A stretch of DNA of 15,732 nt from contig JALXCE010000240.1 in the NCBI GenBank assembly GCA_026991055.1, positions 1 to 15,732 on the forward strand. The letters run 5' to 3'. Each line of letters starts with the position of its first letter. The first letter of the stretch is position 1. Below are positions 7,356 through 14,021 of the stretch, piece after piece. A model generated the notes under the pieces. It was not told the DNA's origin. It was given only the letters and a program-made list of their open reading frames with translations, and ran no database searches. The translations under genes and the position numbers were made by a program. Source of the stretch: Caldifarciminota bacterium (GTDB lineage: Bacteria > Hydrothermota > Hydrothermia > B15-G9 > WFZT01).

Positions 7356-8643
7356 CATTATTAGAAAGAAAAGGGATGGCGGGAAGCTAACACCCGAAGA
7401 GATCAATTTCATGATTGATGGGTATGTTAAGGACGAAATTCCCGATTATCAGATGAGTGCACTTCTTATGGCAATCTATTTCCAGAATATGGACTTTGAG
7501 GAGACACAGGTACTAACTGAGGCGATGATCAGGAGCGGAGAGACTGTAAATCTTTCACACATAAGTGGCCCGAAGGTTGATAAGCACTCAACAGGTGGAG
7601 TGGGTGACAAAATATCTCTGATTCTTGGCCCACTTGTTGCTTCTGTTGGAGTGGTGGTCCCAATGATCTCGGGTCGTGCCCTCGGGCATACCGGTGGGAC
7701 ACTGGACAAGCTGGATTCCATTCCCGGATACCGCACATCAATTCCAGTTGAGGAGTTTGTTGAAATTCTATCTGAAGTTGGAATTTCAATCATCGGGCAG
7801 ACCGAGGAACTCGTTCCCGCTGATAGAAAGCTCTACGCTCTGAGGGATGTGACGGCCACTGTGGAGAGCATTCCTTTGATCACGTCGAGCATCATGTCAA
7901 AAAAGATAGCAGAGGGTATTGATGGATTGGTTCTGGATGTGAAAACCGGTTCAGGCGCGTTTATGCGGAAGATTGAGGATGCAAGGAGGCTTGCTAAATC
8001 CATGGTTGAAACGGGGAAACTTATGGGTAAAAAGGTAGTGGCTCTTATTACAAACATGGATCAGCCACTTGGAGAGGCTGTGGGAAATGCAGTGGAAGTG
8101 GTTGAATCGGTAAAAGTTTTGAAAAATGAGGGACCTCGTGATGTTAGGGAGCTTTCCATTGCCCTTGGTGTGGAGATGTTGCTCATCGGGGGAATTGCAA
8201 GATCAAGGGACGAGGCGAGAAAGATGCTTGAAGATGCCCTTGAGGACGGCAGGGCTTATGAAAAATGGAGGCAGATGGTCTTTGCGCATGGTGGTGATCC
8301 AGATGCTGTGGAAAAAGAGGATTTCGTGAAGGTGAAGGGAACTTACCTCGTGAAGGCCGGAAAATCCGGCTATCTTGCGAAGTTTGATACACTCAAGGTG
8401 GGGCTTGGCGCTACGGTGCTCGGTGCAGGCAGGTCAAAGAAGGAGGATGAGATTGACCATAATGTAGGAATCATGGTGCTGAAAAAGGTGGGAGATCAGG
8501 TGTCAGAGAATGACGTTATCTTTGAAGTGCTCTACAACGATGAATCTAAGCTGCAGGAGTGTCTCGGTTACCTTGAAAGTTCGTTTTCTATCAGTGACTC
8601 TAAACCAAATTTACCAGAACTTATTTTTGAGAGGATAGAATGA
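7342..8643 (+). CDS. deoA: Thymidine / pyrimidine-nucleoside phosphorylase
   Basis: A 433-residue enzyme that splits thymidine (and perhaps uridine) with phosphate to base and (deoxy)ribose 1-phosphate in nucleoside salvage. Phosphate-binding KHSTGGVGDK (81-90) and the signature SGRALGHTGGTLDKLDSIPG (110-129) are clear, as is the nucleobase-contacting ALRDVTATVESIPLITSSIMSKK (R168, S183, K187/K188). M108, in VPMISGR, matches thymidine phosphorylases; the broader pyrimidine-nucleoside phosphorylases carry Lys there. This favours thymidine specificity, but only as an inference. The ATG follows GGAGGTAGGCA and overlaps the end of ispDF by 14 bases. The stop overlaps the permease start in an ATGA junction. 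Confidence 0.94.
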   Translation: MRPVDIIRKKRDGGKLTPEEINFMIDGYVKDEIPDYQMSALLMAIYFQNMDFEETQVLTEAMIRSGETVNLSHISGPKVDKHSTGGVGDKISLILGPLVASVGVVVPMISGRALGHTGGTLDKLDSIPGYRTSIPVEEFVEILSEVGISIIGQTEELVPADRKLYALRDVTATVESIPLITSSIMSKKIAEGIDGLVLDVKTGSGAFMRKIEDARRLAKSMVETGKLMGKKVVALITNMDQPLGEAVGNAVEVVESVKVLKNEGPRDVRELSIALGVEMLLIGGIARSRDEARKMLEDALEDGRAYEKWRQMVFAHGGDPDAVEKEDFVKVKGTYLVKAGKSGYLAKFDTLKVGLGATVLGAGRSKKEDEIDHNVGIMVLKKVGDQVSENDVIFEVLYNDESKLQECLGYLESSFSISDSKPNLPELIFERIE

Positions 8644-10253
8644 CACACAAAAAGATTGGATTTTTCGAAGCATTTTCCATAGGTGTAGGAGGGATGGTAG
8701 GTGGTGGCATCTTTGCTGTTCTTGGCCTTACCATTCTTCTTGCCCATGGTGCAGCATTCATAGCTTTTATAGTCGCGGGGCTCATCGCTCTAATCACCTC
8801 CTACTCTTATGCGAAGTTGTCAGTCAGGTTCCCCAGTGAAGGTGGCACAATAGAGTTTATCACCAAGGCCTTCGGAACGGGACTCTTTTCTGGATGGATA
8901 AACGTATTACTGCTATCCAGCTATATCATCATGATGTCCCTTTATTCTTATGCATTTGGAAGCTATTCCGCTGCACTGTTCTTCGGAAAGGAGGTTCTCC
9001 TTGCCAAGCAGCTTTTTATCGTGGGTGTGGTGCTGGTGTTTACCCTGATAAATCTTCTCGGCGCCTATGTTACAGGTAAGGCTGAGGACCTCATGGTTTT
9101 CCTTAAAATTCTCATTCTGCTTGCATTTGCAGTTGTTGGATTCATCACAATTAAGGTTGACCGGCTCGAGCCACAAAACTGGGCGCCGATGCTTAATATC
9201 ATAACCGGTGGGCTAATCATTTTCCTTGCCTACGAAGGATTTGAGTTAATTGCAAATACGGCCCAGGATATTGTGAATCCAGTCGAAACTCTACCAAAGG
9301 CATTTTATGCTTCGGTTGGATTCGTTATTGCTCTTTACGTGCTTATTGCCATTGTCGCTGTTGGAAATCTCACCTATGACCAGGTGGTTAAATACAAGGA
9401 TTATGCCCTTGCTATTGCCGCTGAGCCTTTCTTCGGTAAAGCTGGATTCATCATTATCGGCATTGCTGCGATGCTTTCCACTGCTTCGGCCATCAACGCA
9501 ACACTTTACGGCAGTGGAAGAATTAGCTATTTAATTACAAAATATGGCCAGTTGCCCCGAACTTTCGGGAAGAGGATCTGGAAAGGTGGATACGAAGGAA
9601 TTGTAATCCTTGGAGTTATCACGATAATTTTTACACTTTCCACTAACCTTGAAAATATTTCAGTTGCTGGCAGTCTCGGATTCTTGATCGTATTTGGTCT
9701 TGTTAATCTTGCCAACTACAAGCTGAGCAAATTGACCGATTCCAACAGATGGCTTCCAATGCTGGGCTTCCTTCTCTGCCTTGCCTCCGCTCTTGTCCTT
9801 GTGGGGTACAATTTGAAGCAAAATCCGTCATCTCTGAAAGCCGCGACAATATTTATAGTGATATCCTTCCTATTTGAGGCCGCCTATGAGGCAATAAGTG
9901 GAAGAAGGATGAGGTATTACGTTGACTGGAAGCTTGAAGAACGTGAGCATTTTATCAGGAGGGTTGAAAGATTTATCCCGTCAATCATCAAGGGAATAAA
10001 GAAAGAAGTGAGGGATGGTGAGGTTTACATGCTTCATCACCTTGCAAGGGGTGAAAAAGAGAAGGCATCCACTGTTGACCTTGTGGTTTTTACAGACCAA
10101 AAGATGAGCGATGAAGAAAAAGAGAAGACCGTGGCAAAGATAATGAAACATGCCCAGCTGAAGAGTTACCATCCTGTGAATATTGAAATCAGGCCAAGAG
10201 AAGAAAAAGAAGATGTCCAGAAAGAACATAAAGAACTTAAAAAGGTGGCTTGA
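8640..10253 (+). CDS. APC-family amino acid permease with unusual C-terminal cytoplasmic domain
   Basis: A 537-residue protein. Residues 1 to about 420 form an APC-superfamily transporter with roughly twelve membrane segments. The first helix has the substrate-binding glycine motif GVGGMVGGGIF (15-25), and helix 6 carries FLAYEGFELIANTAQDIVNP (195-214). Substrate is probably an amino acid or polyamine. Residues 421-537 are hydrophilic. Within them, ARGEKEKASTVDLVVFTD (469-486) and YHPVNIEIRPREE (510-522) resemble pol-beta-type nucleotidyltransferase domains. The usual Gly-Ser is replaced by His-His (466-467) and the first catalytic Asp by Thr (478), so the domain is probably not catalytic. 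The start overlaps the phosphorylase stop by four bases and has an AGAGGA ribosome-binding site. It is the last gene of the ispDF operon. Confidence 0.88.
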   Translation: MTHKKIGFFEAFSIGVGGMVGGGIFAVLGLTILLAHGAAFIAFIVAGLIALITSYSYAKLSVRFPSEGGTIEFITKAFGTGLFSGWINVLLLSSYIIMMSLYSYAFGSYSAALFFGKEVLLAKQLFIVGVVLVFTLINLLGAYVTGKAEDLMVFLKILILLAFAVVGFITIKVDRLEPQNWAPMLNIITGGLIIFLAYEGFELIANTAQDIVNPVETLPKAFYASVGFVIALYVLIAIVAVGNLTYDQVVKYKDYALAIAAEPFFGKAGFIIIGIAAMLSTASAINATLYGSGRISYLITKYGQLPRTFGKRIWKGGYEGIVILGVITIIFTLSTNLENISVAGSLGFLIVFGLVNLANYKLSKLTDSNRWLPMLGFLLCLASALVLVGYNLKQNPSSLKAATIFIVISFLFEAAYEAISGRRMRYYVDWKLEEREHFIRRVERFIPSIIKGIKKEVRDGEVYMLHHLARGEKEKASTVDLVVFTDQKMSDEEKEKTVAKIMKHAQLKSYHPVNIEIRPREEKEDVQKEHKELKKVA

Positions 10254-10301
10254 GGGGAGCTTTTAATGTAACTGGGATGAAATTCCTTTAAAGAAGTCTA
10301 T

Positions 10302-10331
10302 TTGACAGGTCTGGAGGGTGGGGATTATGAT
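10302..10331 (+). promoter_or_regulatory. Promoter of trp leader-trpB2
   Basis: A perfect TTGACA (10302-10307), an 18-base spacer and TATGAT (10326-10331; one mismatch to TATAAT) form the strongest promoter-like sequence on this strand. Transcription would start near 10338-10339, right at the ATG of the leader ORF. The GGAGGG at 10313-10318 falls inside the spacer; it would serve as a ribosome-binding site only if transcription came from further upstream. Confidence 0.6.
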
Positions 10332-10338
10332 AAACCCA

Positions 10339-10404
10339 ATGTTGGGGTCTATTTTTTCTTATACCTTCCTTGCATGGCCCTTCTGGTGGCATGGGGGCAA
10401 ATAG
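10339..10404 (+). CDS. Putative tryptophan-rich leader peptide
   Basis: A 21-residue ORF from ATG 10339 to TAG 10402-10404, ending LAWPFWWHGGK. It holds three TGG codons (10375-10377, 10384-10386, 10387-10389) near its end. Full-length TrpB2 downstream also has only three, in 432 residues. If ATG 10327 is used instead, the ORF has 25 residues and a good ribosome-binding site (GGAGGG, eight-base gap), but that ATG lies inside the -10 hexamer of the predicted promoter. With the predicted promoter, the message would begin at ATG 10339 without a leader. A Trp-codon cluster in a short ORF just before a Trp biosynthesis gene, next to a stable hairpin, is the hallmark of ribosome-mediated attenuation. 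The peptide itself probably has no function beyond being translated. Confidence 0.62.
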   Translation: MLGSIFSYTFLAWPFWWHGGK

Positions 10405-10472
10405 TACCCCCATGCGAATAATTCTACCCAGATAACATACTCATACCCCTATAAAAATCCCAAAAAGGAGGT
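10363..10472 (+). promoter_or_regulatory. Putative Trp attenuator with alternative RNA pairings before trpB2
   Basis: A perfect 9-bp hairpin (10389-10397 with 10407-10415, nine-base loop) begins at the last Trp codon and encloses the leader stop codon. Its 3' arm can instead pair with GCATGG at 10372-10377, which contains the first Trp codon; GCCC (10377-10380) can pair with GGGC (10395-10398). ACCTTCCTT (10363-10371) can pair with the trpB2 ribosome-binding site AAGGAGGT (10465-10472) through eight base pairs with one bulged U. No U-tract follows the hairpin, so control of translation is more likely than intrinsic termination. The pairings are read from sequence; the mechanism is inference. 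Confidence 0.5.
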
Positions 10473-10478
10473 TGTACT

Positions 10479-11777
10479 ATGGCTAATTTCCCGAGAAAAG
10501 TATATCTTGAAGAAGTACCTAAAAGATGGTACAACATAAAAAGTGATCTTCCGAGGCTCCCGGAGCCACCGCTCAATCCTCAGACAAGGGAGCCCATAAA
10601 GCCTGAGGACCTGAGTGCTATCTTTCCTGACTCGCTTATAGAGCAGGAAGTCTCTCTCGAGCCCACAATCGAGATACCGGGGCCTGTTTATAAAGTGTAC
10701 GAAATGTGGAGACCCACACCCCTGTTTTATGCTGCTAACCTGCGCGAAAGGTTAGGGCTAAAGGCCCATATATTTTACAAGTACGAAGGCACATCTCCTC
10801 CGGGTAGTCATAAGCCAAACACTGCAGTGGCCCAGGCATACTACAACAAAATGGAGGGTGTAAAAAGGCTAACCACAGAGACAGGGGCCGGGCAATGGGG
10901 CTCCGCCCTTGCCTTCGCTGGCTCCCTATTTGGCATTGACGTAAAAGTTTATATGGTGAAGATCAGTTACATTCAGAAACCCGGTAGAAGGATTCTCATT
11001 CAGAGTTATGGAGCCCAGATTATACCAAGCCCGAGCAATGAAACTCCACCAGGAAGGCATATTCTTGAGCAGGACCCGGACAGCCCCGGGAGTCTTGGTA
11101 TTGCAATAAGTGAAGCTGTTTATGAGGCTGCCAATTCAAAGGATACGAATTATTCTCTTGGCTCGGTGCTTGATCACGTTCTTCTCCATCAAACAGTAAT
11201 CGGACTTGAGGCAAAGAAACAGTTTGAGAAAATTGGTATCTATCCCGACGTGCTTGTTGGCTGTGTGGGTGGAGGTTCAAACTTTGGAGGATTCACTTTT
11301 CCGTTTATTGGAGATAAGCTCAGGAGTGAGAAGAAAGACCTCAGGGTAGTGGCAGTTGAACCCAAGGCATGTCCTACTCTGACAGAGGGCAAATATGATT
11401 ATGACTACGGTGATACGGCAAAACTTACACCTCTTCTAAAGATGTTCACACTGGGGTATGAATTTGTGCCCCCTCCAATTCATGCTGGTGGACTTCGTTA
11501 TCACGGAATGGCTCCACTTGTTAGTTTATTGCACAAGGATGGTGTGATCGAAGCTCGTGCCTATCATCAGACTGAGGTATTTCAGGCAGCAATTGAATTT
11601 GCAAGGGCTGAAGGAATCCTGCCTGCTCCCGAATCTGCTCATGCAGTTAAGGCTGCAATAGATATTGCAAAAGAAGTGGACGACGAGATTGTCATTGCTT
11701 TCAACCTATCGGGACACGGTTACTTTGATCTATCGGCTTACGATGCCTTCTTAAAGGGTGAGCTAAAAGACGTTTGA
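10479..11777 (+). CDS. trpB2: Tryptophan synthase beta-like protein, TrpB2 type
   Basis: A 432-residue PLP enzyme of the TrpB2 class, longer at the N-terminus than ordinary TrpB. It should make tryptophan from indole and serine, often without TrpA. GTSPPGSHKPNTA carries the PLP lysine K112; ETGAGQWGSA has the catalytic E134 and the Trp that replaces the His of TrpB1 (GQHG), a TrpB2 mark. GGGSN (264-268) holds the cofactor phosphate, and SGHG (411-414) is near the end. No other trp genes are visible, as is common for TrpB2. A strong ribosome-binding site AAGGAGGT lies six bases before the ATG. The leader with a Trp-codon cluster immediately upstream suggests expression rises when tryptophan is short. 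The stop is 14 bases from the 3' end of rnpB on the other strand. Confidence 0.95.
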   Translation: MANFPRKVYLEEVPKRWYNIKSDLPRLPEPPLNPQTREPIKPEDLSAIFPDSLIEQEVSLEPTIEIPGPVYKVYEMWRPTPLFYAANLRERLGLKAHIFYKYEGTSPPGSHKPNTAVAQAYYNKMEGVKRLTTETGAGQWGSALAFAGSLFGIDVKVYMVKISYIQKPGRRILIQSYGAQIIPSPSNETPPGRHILEQDPDSPGSLGIAISEAVYEAANSKDTNYSLGSVLDHVLLHQTVIGLEAKKQFEKIGIYPDVLVGCVGGGSNFGGFTFPFIGDKLRSEKKDLRVVAVEPKACPTLTEGKYDYDYGDTAKLTPLLKMFTLGYEFVPPPIHAGGLRYHGMAPLVSLLHKDGVIEARAYHQTEVFQAAIEFARAEGILPAPESAHAVKAAIDIAKEVDDEIVIAFNLSGHGYFDLSAYDAFLKGELKDV

Positions 11778-11791
11778 AAGGGATAAAAGGA

Positions 11792-12171
11792 GGGGGTGGT
11801 GGTTCTATAAGCCGAGTTCTGTTCCCGCTGTAAGGCGGGCGGTGGTCATTTGTCTTGGGTGCCGGTTACCCGACGCCTCCCTGCGGCCTACCCGGGAGTT
11901 CATGGGAGCGGGCCACTCCCGTACCCTCCCTGTTTGGCCTTGCTCCGGGTGGGGGTTGCCAGCACTCCAGGTCACCCTGGAGCCTGGTGGGCTCTTACCC
12001 CACCGTTTCACCCTTGCCTGGCATAAGCCATCGGCGGTCTCGTTTCTGTGGCCCTATCCGTAGCATCAGGGTCTCCCCTGATGCCCCTGGGGATTACCCA
12101 GCACCCTGCCCTCTGGAGCTCGGACTTTCCTCCCCGCGTAATCGCGAGGCGACCACCCGAACCACCACCCC
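11792..12171 (-). ncRNA. rnpB: RNase P RNA, bacterial type A
   Basis: Read leftward, the region shows the universal RNase P RNA blocks: GAGGAAAGTCCGAGC near the 5' end, AGAAACGAGACCGCC, GGGTGAAACGGTGGGGTAAG with the CCA-binding GGTAAGAGCCCACC, GAGCAAGGCCAAACAGG, and near the 3' end ACAGAACTCGGCTTATAG. The ends pair as a perfect 13-bp P1 helix (12159-12171 with 11792-11804). The length of about 380 nt fits a type A RNA. It is the catalytic RNA that trims the 5' leader from precursor tRNAs. Ends are set by P1 and may be off by a few bases. Confidence 0.96.
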
Positions 12172-12176
12172 TATAT

Positions 12177-12205
12177 TTACTAATTACCTTGTTCTTCCAT
12201 GTCAA
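12177..12205 (-). promoter_or_regulatory. Promoter of rnpB
   Basis: Read leftward, TTGACA (12205-12200), a 17-base spacer and TAGTAA (12182-12177) end five bases before the first G of helix P1 at 12171, so the RNA would need little or no 5' processing. The -35 is perfect; the -10 is poor. Confidence 0.55.
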
Positions 12206-12609
12206 GCCCTTCGAAGCAATTTCGGAAATGGCTCCTCAGTCTTCCGTTATTCACGGTGATGAACAATGTACTATTCTGTGATCCAGGTTATTCACCCTTC
12301 CTTGTGGAATCCAGGGCAGAATGGGGAAATTATATTCGGCAAAACTTGTATTCATACATTTTTCCATTCTCCCCTAACCCCTCTTTCCAAAGGAAGGAGG
12401 GGAATTTCCAAGGTTTTTCAAACAAGTTCAGGCCATCGAAAGGGCCTGCAAAGAATAAATACCTGATGCACTCAATCACACATGCTGTTTATTGGTGATC
12501 GGGATTTTACCACAACCTTGCCACTTTCCTGATAGAGGAAACATCGGTGCTAATCTTAGAACGAGATAATTACGGTCAGATGGATAAAGTCACTAAAAAT
12601 AGGAGATTG
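12206..12609. other. Gene-poor intergenic stretch
   Basis: About 400 bases with no ORF that looks coding. The open frames on the + strand (for example 12199-12498) have irregular composition, no ribosome-binding site and cross the palindromic repeat. The stretch contains that repeat (12367-12408) and a weak 6-bp hairpin at 12525-12541. No tRNA or other known RNA was recognised. Confidence 0.6.
12367..12408. repeat. Second palindromic intergenic repeat
   Basis: An 11-bp inverted repeat (12378-12388 with 12392-12402, one T-G pair) surrounds an AAA loop, with CCCCTAA before it and GGGGAATTTCC after it. The AAA loop, the C-rich/G-rich arms and the GGGGAATTT right side match the layout of the repeat at 1101-1208. 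It belongs to the CCCCTAACCCCT...AGGGG type of dispersed palindromes seen between genes in many bacteria. Confidence 0.65.
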
Positions 12610-12906
12610 CTATTCCCCGAGGATGAAGCTACGCACCTCTTCCTGAATTTTCTGAAACCTTTCTGGATTCAGCTTGTAGTAAGAGAAATTTTTCACCCTT
12701 TTCTTATCAACCAATCCCGCACGCCAGAGCACACCTAAATGTGCAGAGCACACCGAATGTGAAAGTCCCATCTCTTTTGCAATCTCATTTACCGATTTGA
12801 ATTCGTTGGCGATAAATTTCAGGATTTTTAGCCTGGTAATGTGCCCCAGCGCTTTCGTGTAGTGCTCAATCTTCTTATGATATTCGGAATAAATCATTCC
12901 CTCCAT
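12610..12906 (-). CDS. ArsR/SmtB-type winged-helix transcriptional regulator
   Basis: A 98-residue protein consisting almost only of a winged helix-turn-helix. ALGHITRLKILKFIA begins the domain, SVNEIAKEMGLSHSVCSAHLGVLWRAGLV (38-66) is the helix-turn-helix with the recognition helix, and KKRVKNFSYYKLN is the beta wing. The classical ArsR metal site (ELCVCDL) is absent and there is a single cysteine (C53), so the signal is unknown and may not be a metal. Two ATGs (12906 and 12897) are possible; neither has a well-spaced ribosome-binding site. A TATAAT element and a perfect 14-base palindrome lie just upstream, which suggests autoregulation. No obvious target gene such as a transporter lies next to it. 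Confidence 0.88.
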   Translation of the reverse strand: MEGMIYSEYHKKIEHYTKALGHITRLKILKFIANEFKSVNEIAKEMGLSHSVCSAHLGVLWRAGLVDKKRVKNFSYYKLNPERFQKIQEEVRSFILGE

Positions 12907-12919
12907 GACAATTCAGAGA

Positions 12920-12933
12920 AAAACTTAAGTTTT
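12920..12933. promoter_or_regulatory. Dyad operator candidate upstream of the ArsR-type gene
   Basis: AAAACTTAAGTTTT is a perfect 14-base palindrome lying between the -10 element and the start codon, overlapping the expected transcription start. ArsR-family dimers commonly repress their own genes from such sites. Confidence 0.5.
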
Positions 12934-12937
12934 ATTA

Positions 12938-12967
12938 ATTATAAAGTATCCCTCCGCCATTTGCCAG
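12938..12967 (-). promoter_or_regulatory. Promoter of the ArsR-type gene
   Basis: Read leftward, CTGGCA (12967-12962; four of six to consensus), an 18-base spacer and a perfect TATAAT (12943-12938). Transcription would start near 12931, inside the palindrome. Confidence 0.5.
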
Positions 12968-13104
12968 CAAAATAGAGACGATTTTCAAGGCATCTAAAGT
13001 TGTTCATATTTTTGAGATTTCAGAAAATTTTCTTCAGCTCAAGGCCATCGCGCAAATCCAGCAGAAGTATTAAAAACTGCCCCGGAGAACTTTTCTAATA
13101 TTGA

Positions 13105-14010
13105 TTATCCAATGTCTCCTGGCGATTCGAAATTAAGGACTTCCACATCCTTTAAAATCCGTGAAACCAGCCCTTTTAAAACCTTTCCCGGGCCTACTTC
13201 GACGAACCTCATCACCCCAAGTCTGTGGGCCTCTTCGATAGACTCGACCCATCTCACACTACCCGTAAGCTGATTTTTCAGTGCATCCTTGATCTCATTT
13301 ACATCTGTTGTGGCCTTTGCCGTGAAGTTTGGAATCACCGGTACCTCGGGATCTTTGAATTCCACACTCTCAAGAAATTCTGCGAATTCCCGGGCAGGCT
13401 CTGCCATCAGTGGGCTGTGGAAAGCAGCGGAGACCCTAAGGGGCACAACTCTTTTGGCTCCCGCTTCTTTTAGAAGTTTCATGGCCTCTTTTACAGCCTC
13501 GATCTCTCCTGAAATTACAATTTGCTCGCGAGAATTTATGTTTGCAACAACCACACCGTTCACCTTTTCAAGAATTTCCTCGATTTCTTCAATGGATTTC
13601 TTACTTATCACTGCTGCCATGGTTCCGGGGTATTTTGCTCCTGCCTCTGACATCAGCTCACCACGTCTTCTCACAACCTTTAAGCCTGTTTCAAAATCAA
13701 ACACACCTGCAGCGTAGAGGGCAGTAAATTCTCCAAGACTGTGGCCAAGGGTAACGTCCGGTCTCATACCCTTTTCATTCTTCAGAAATTCAAAAGCTGC
13801 GGCACCAGCTATGTACAATGCCGGCTGCGCGTTTTTAGTCTCTGTAAGCTCTTTTTCGGGTCCCTCAAACATCAGTTCAGTAATGGAAAAGCCCAGAATT
13901 TCATTTGCCCTTTCCATCAGCTTGCGCGCTTCTGGATACTCATCGTAAAGTTTTTTACCCATTCCCACATACTGTGAACCCTGTCCAGGGAACATAAAAG
14001 CTGTTTTCAT
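13105..14010 (-). CDS. fabD: Malonyl-CoA:ACP transacylase FabD
   Basis: A 301-residue acyltransferase of normal length that moves malonyl from CoA to acyl carrier protein, feeding fatty-acid elongation. FMFPGQGSQYVGMG (6-18) forms the oxyanion region, GHSLGEFTALYAAG holds the nucleophile S91, the VRRRGELM arginine binds the malonyl carboxylate, and SAAFHSPLM has the catalytic H198. VEVGPGKVLKGLV closes the domain. A strong AAAGGAGG ribosome-binding site overlaps the stop codon of the methyltransferase gene 11 bases upstream, so the two are co-transcribed. No other fab genes follow: this is the last gene of its operon. Confidence 0.96.
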   Translation of the reverse strand: MKTAFMFPGQGSQYVGMGKKLYDEYPEARKLMERANEILGFSITELMFEGPEKELTETKNAQPALYIAGAAAFEFLKNEKGMRPDVTLGHSLGEFTALYAAGVFDFETGLKVVRRRGELMSEAGAKYPGTMAAVISKKSIEEIEEILEKVNGVVVANINSREQIVISGEIEAVKEAMKLLKEAGAKRVVPLRVSAAFHSPLMAEPAREFAEFLESVEFKDPEVPVIPNFTAKATTDVNEIKDALKNQLTGSVRWVESIEEAHRLGVMRFVEVGPGKVLKGLVSRILKDVEVLNFESPGDIG

Positions 14011-14021
14011 GTCATCCTCCT

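Noticed and set aside
10313..10325. AGGGTGG resembling the T-box antiterminator motif upstream of trpB2
   Set aside because: The rest of the T-box consensus (NACCGCG) is missing, and there is neither a long stem I region nor a terminator; the match is by chance.
10333..10357. CCCAATGTTGGGG followed by TTTTTT as a terminator
   Set aside because: The stem is only four to five pairs around a tiny loop and lies inside the leader ORF before the Trp codons; too weak to call.
10389..10415. The 9-bp hairpin read as a classical intrinsic terminator
   Set aside because: The bases after it (GAATAATTCTACCC) contain no run of T, so termination is unlikely; it is kept as a regulatory hairpin.
12199..12498. 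99-codon open frame in the gap after rnpB
   Set aside because: It lacks a ribosome-binding site, starts in the rnpB promoter, crosses the palindromic repeat and has a composition unlike the real proteins here.
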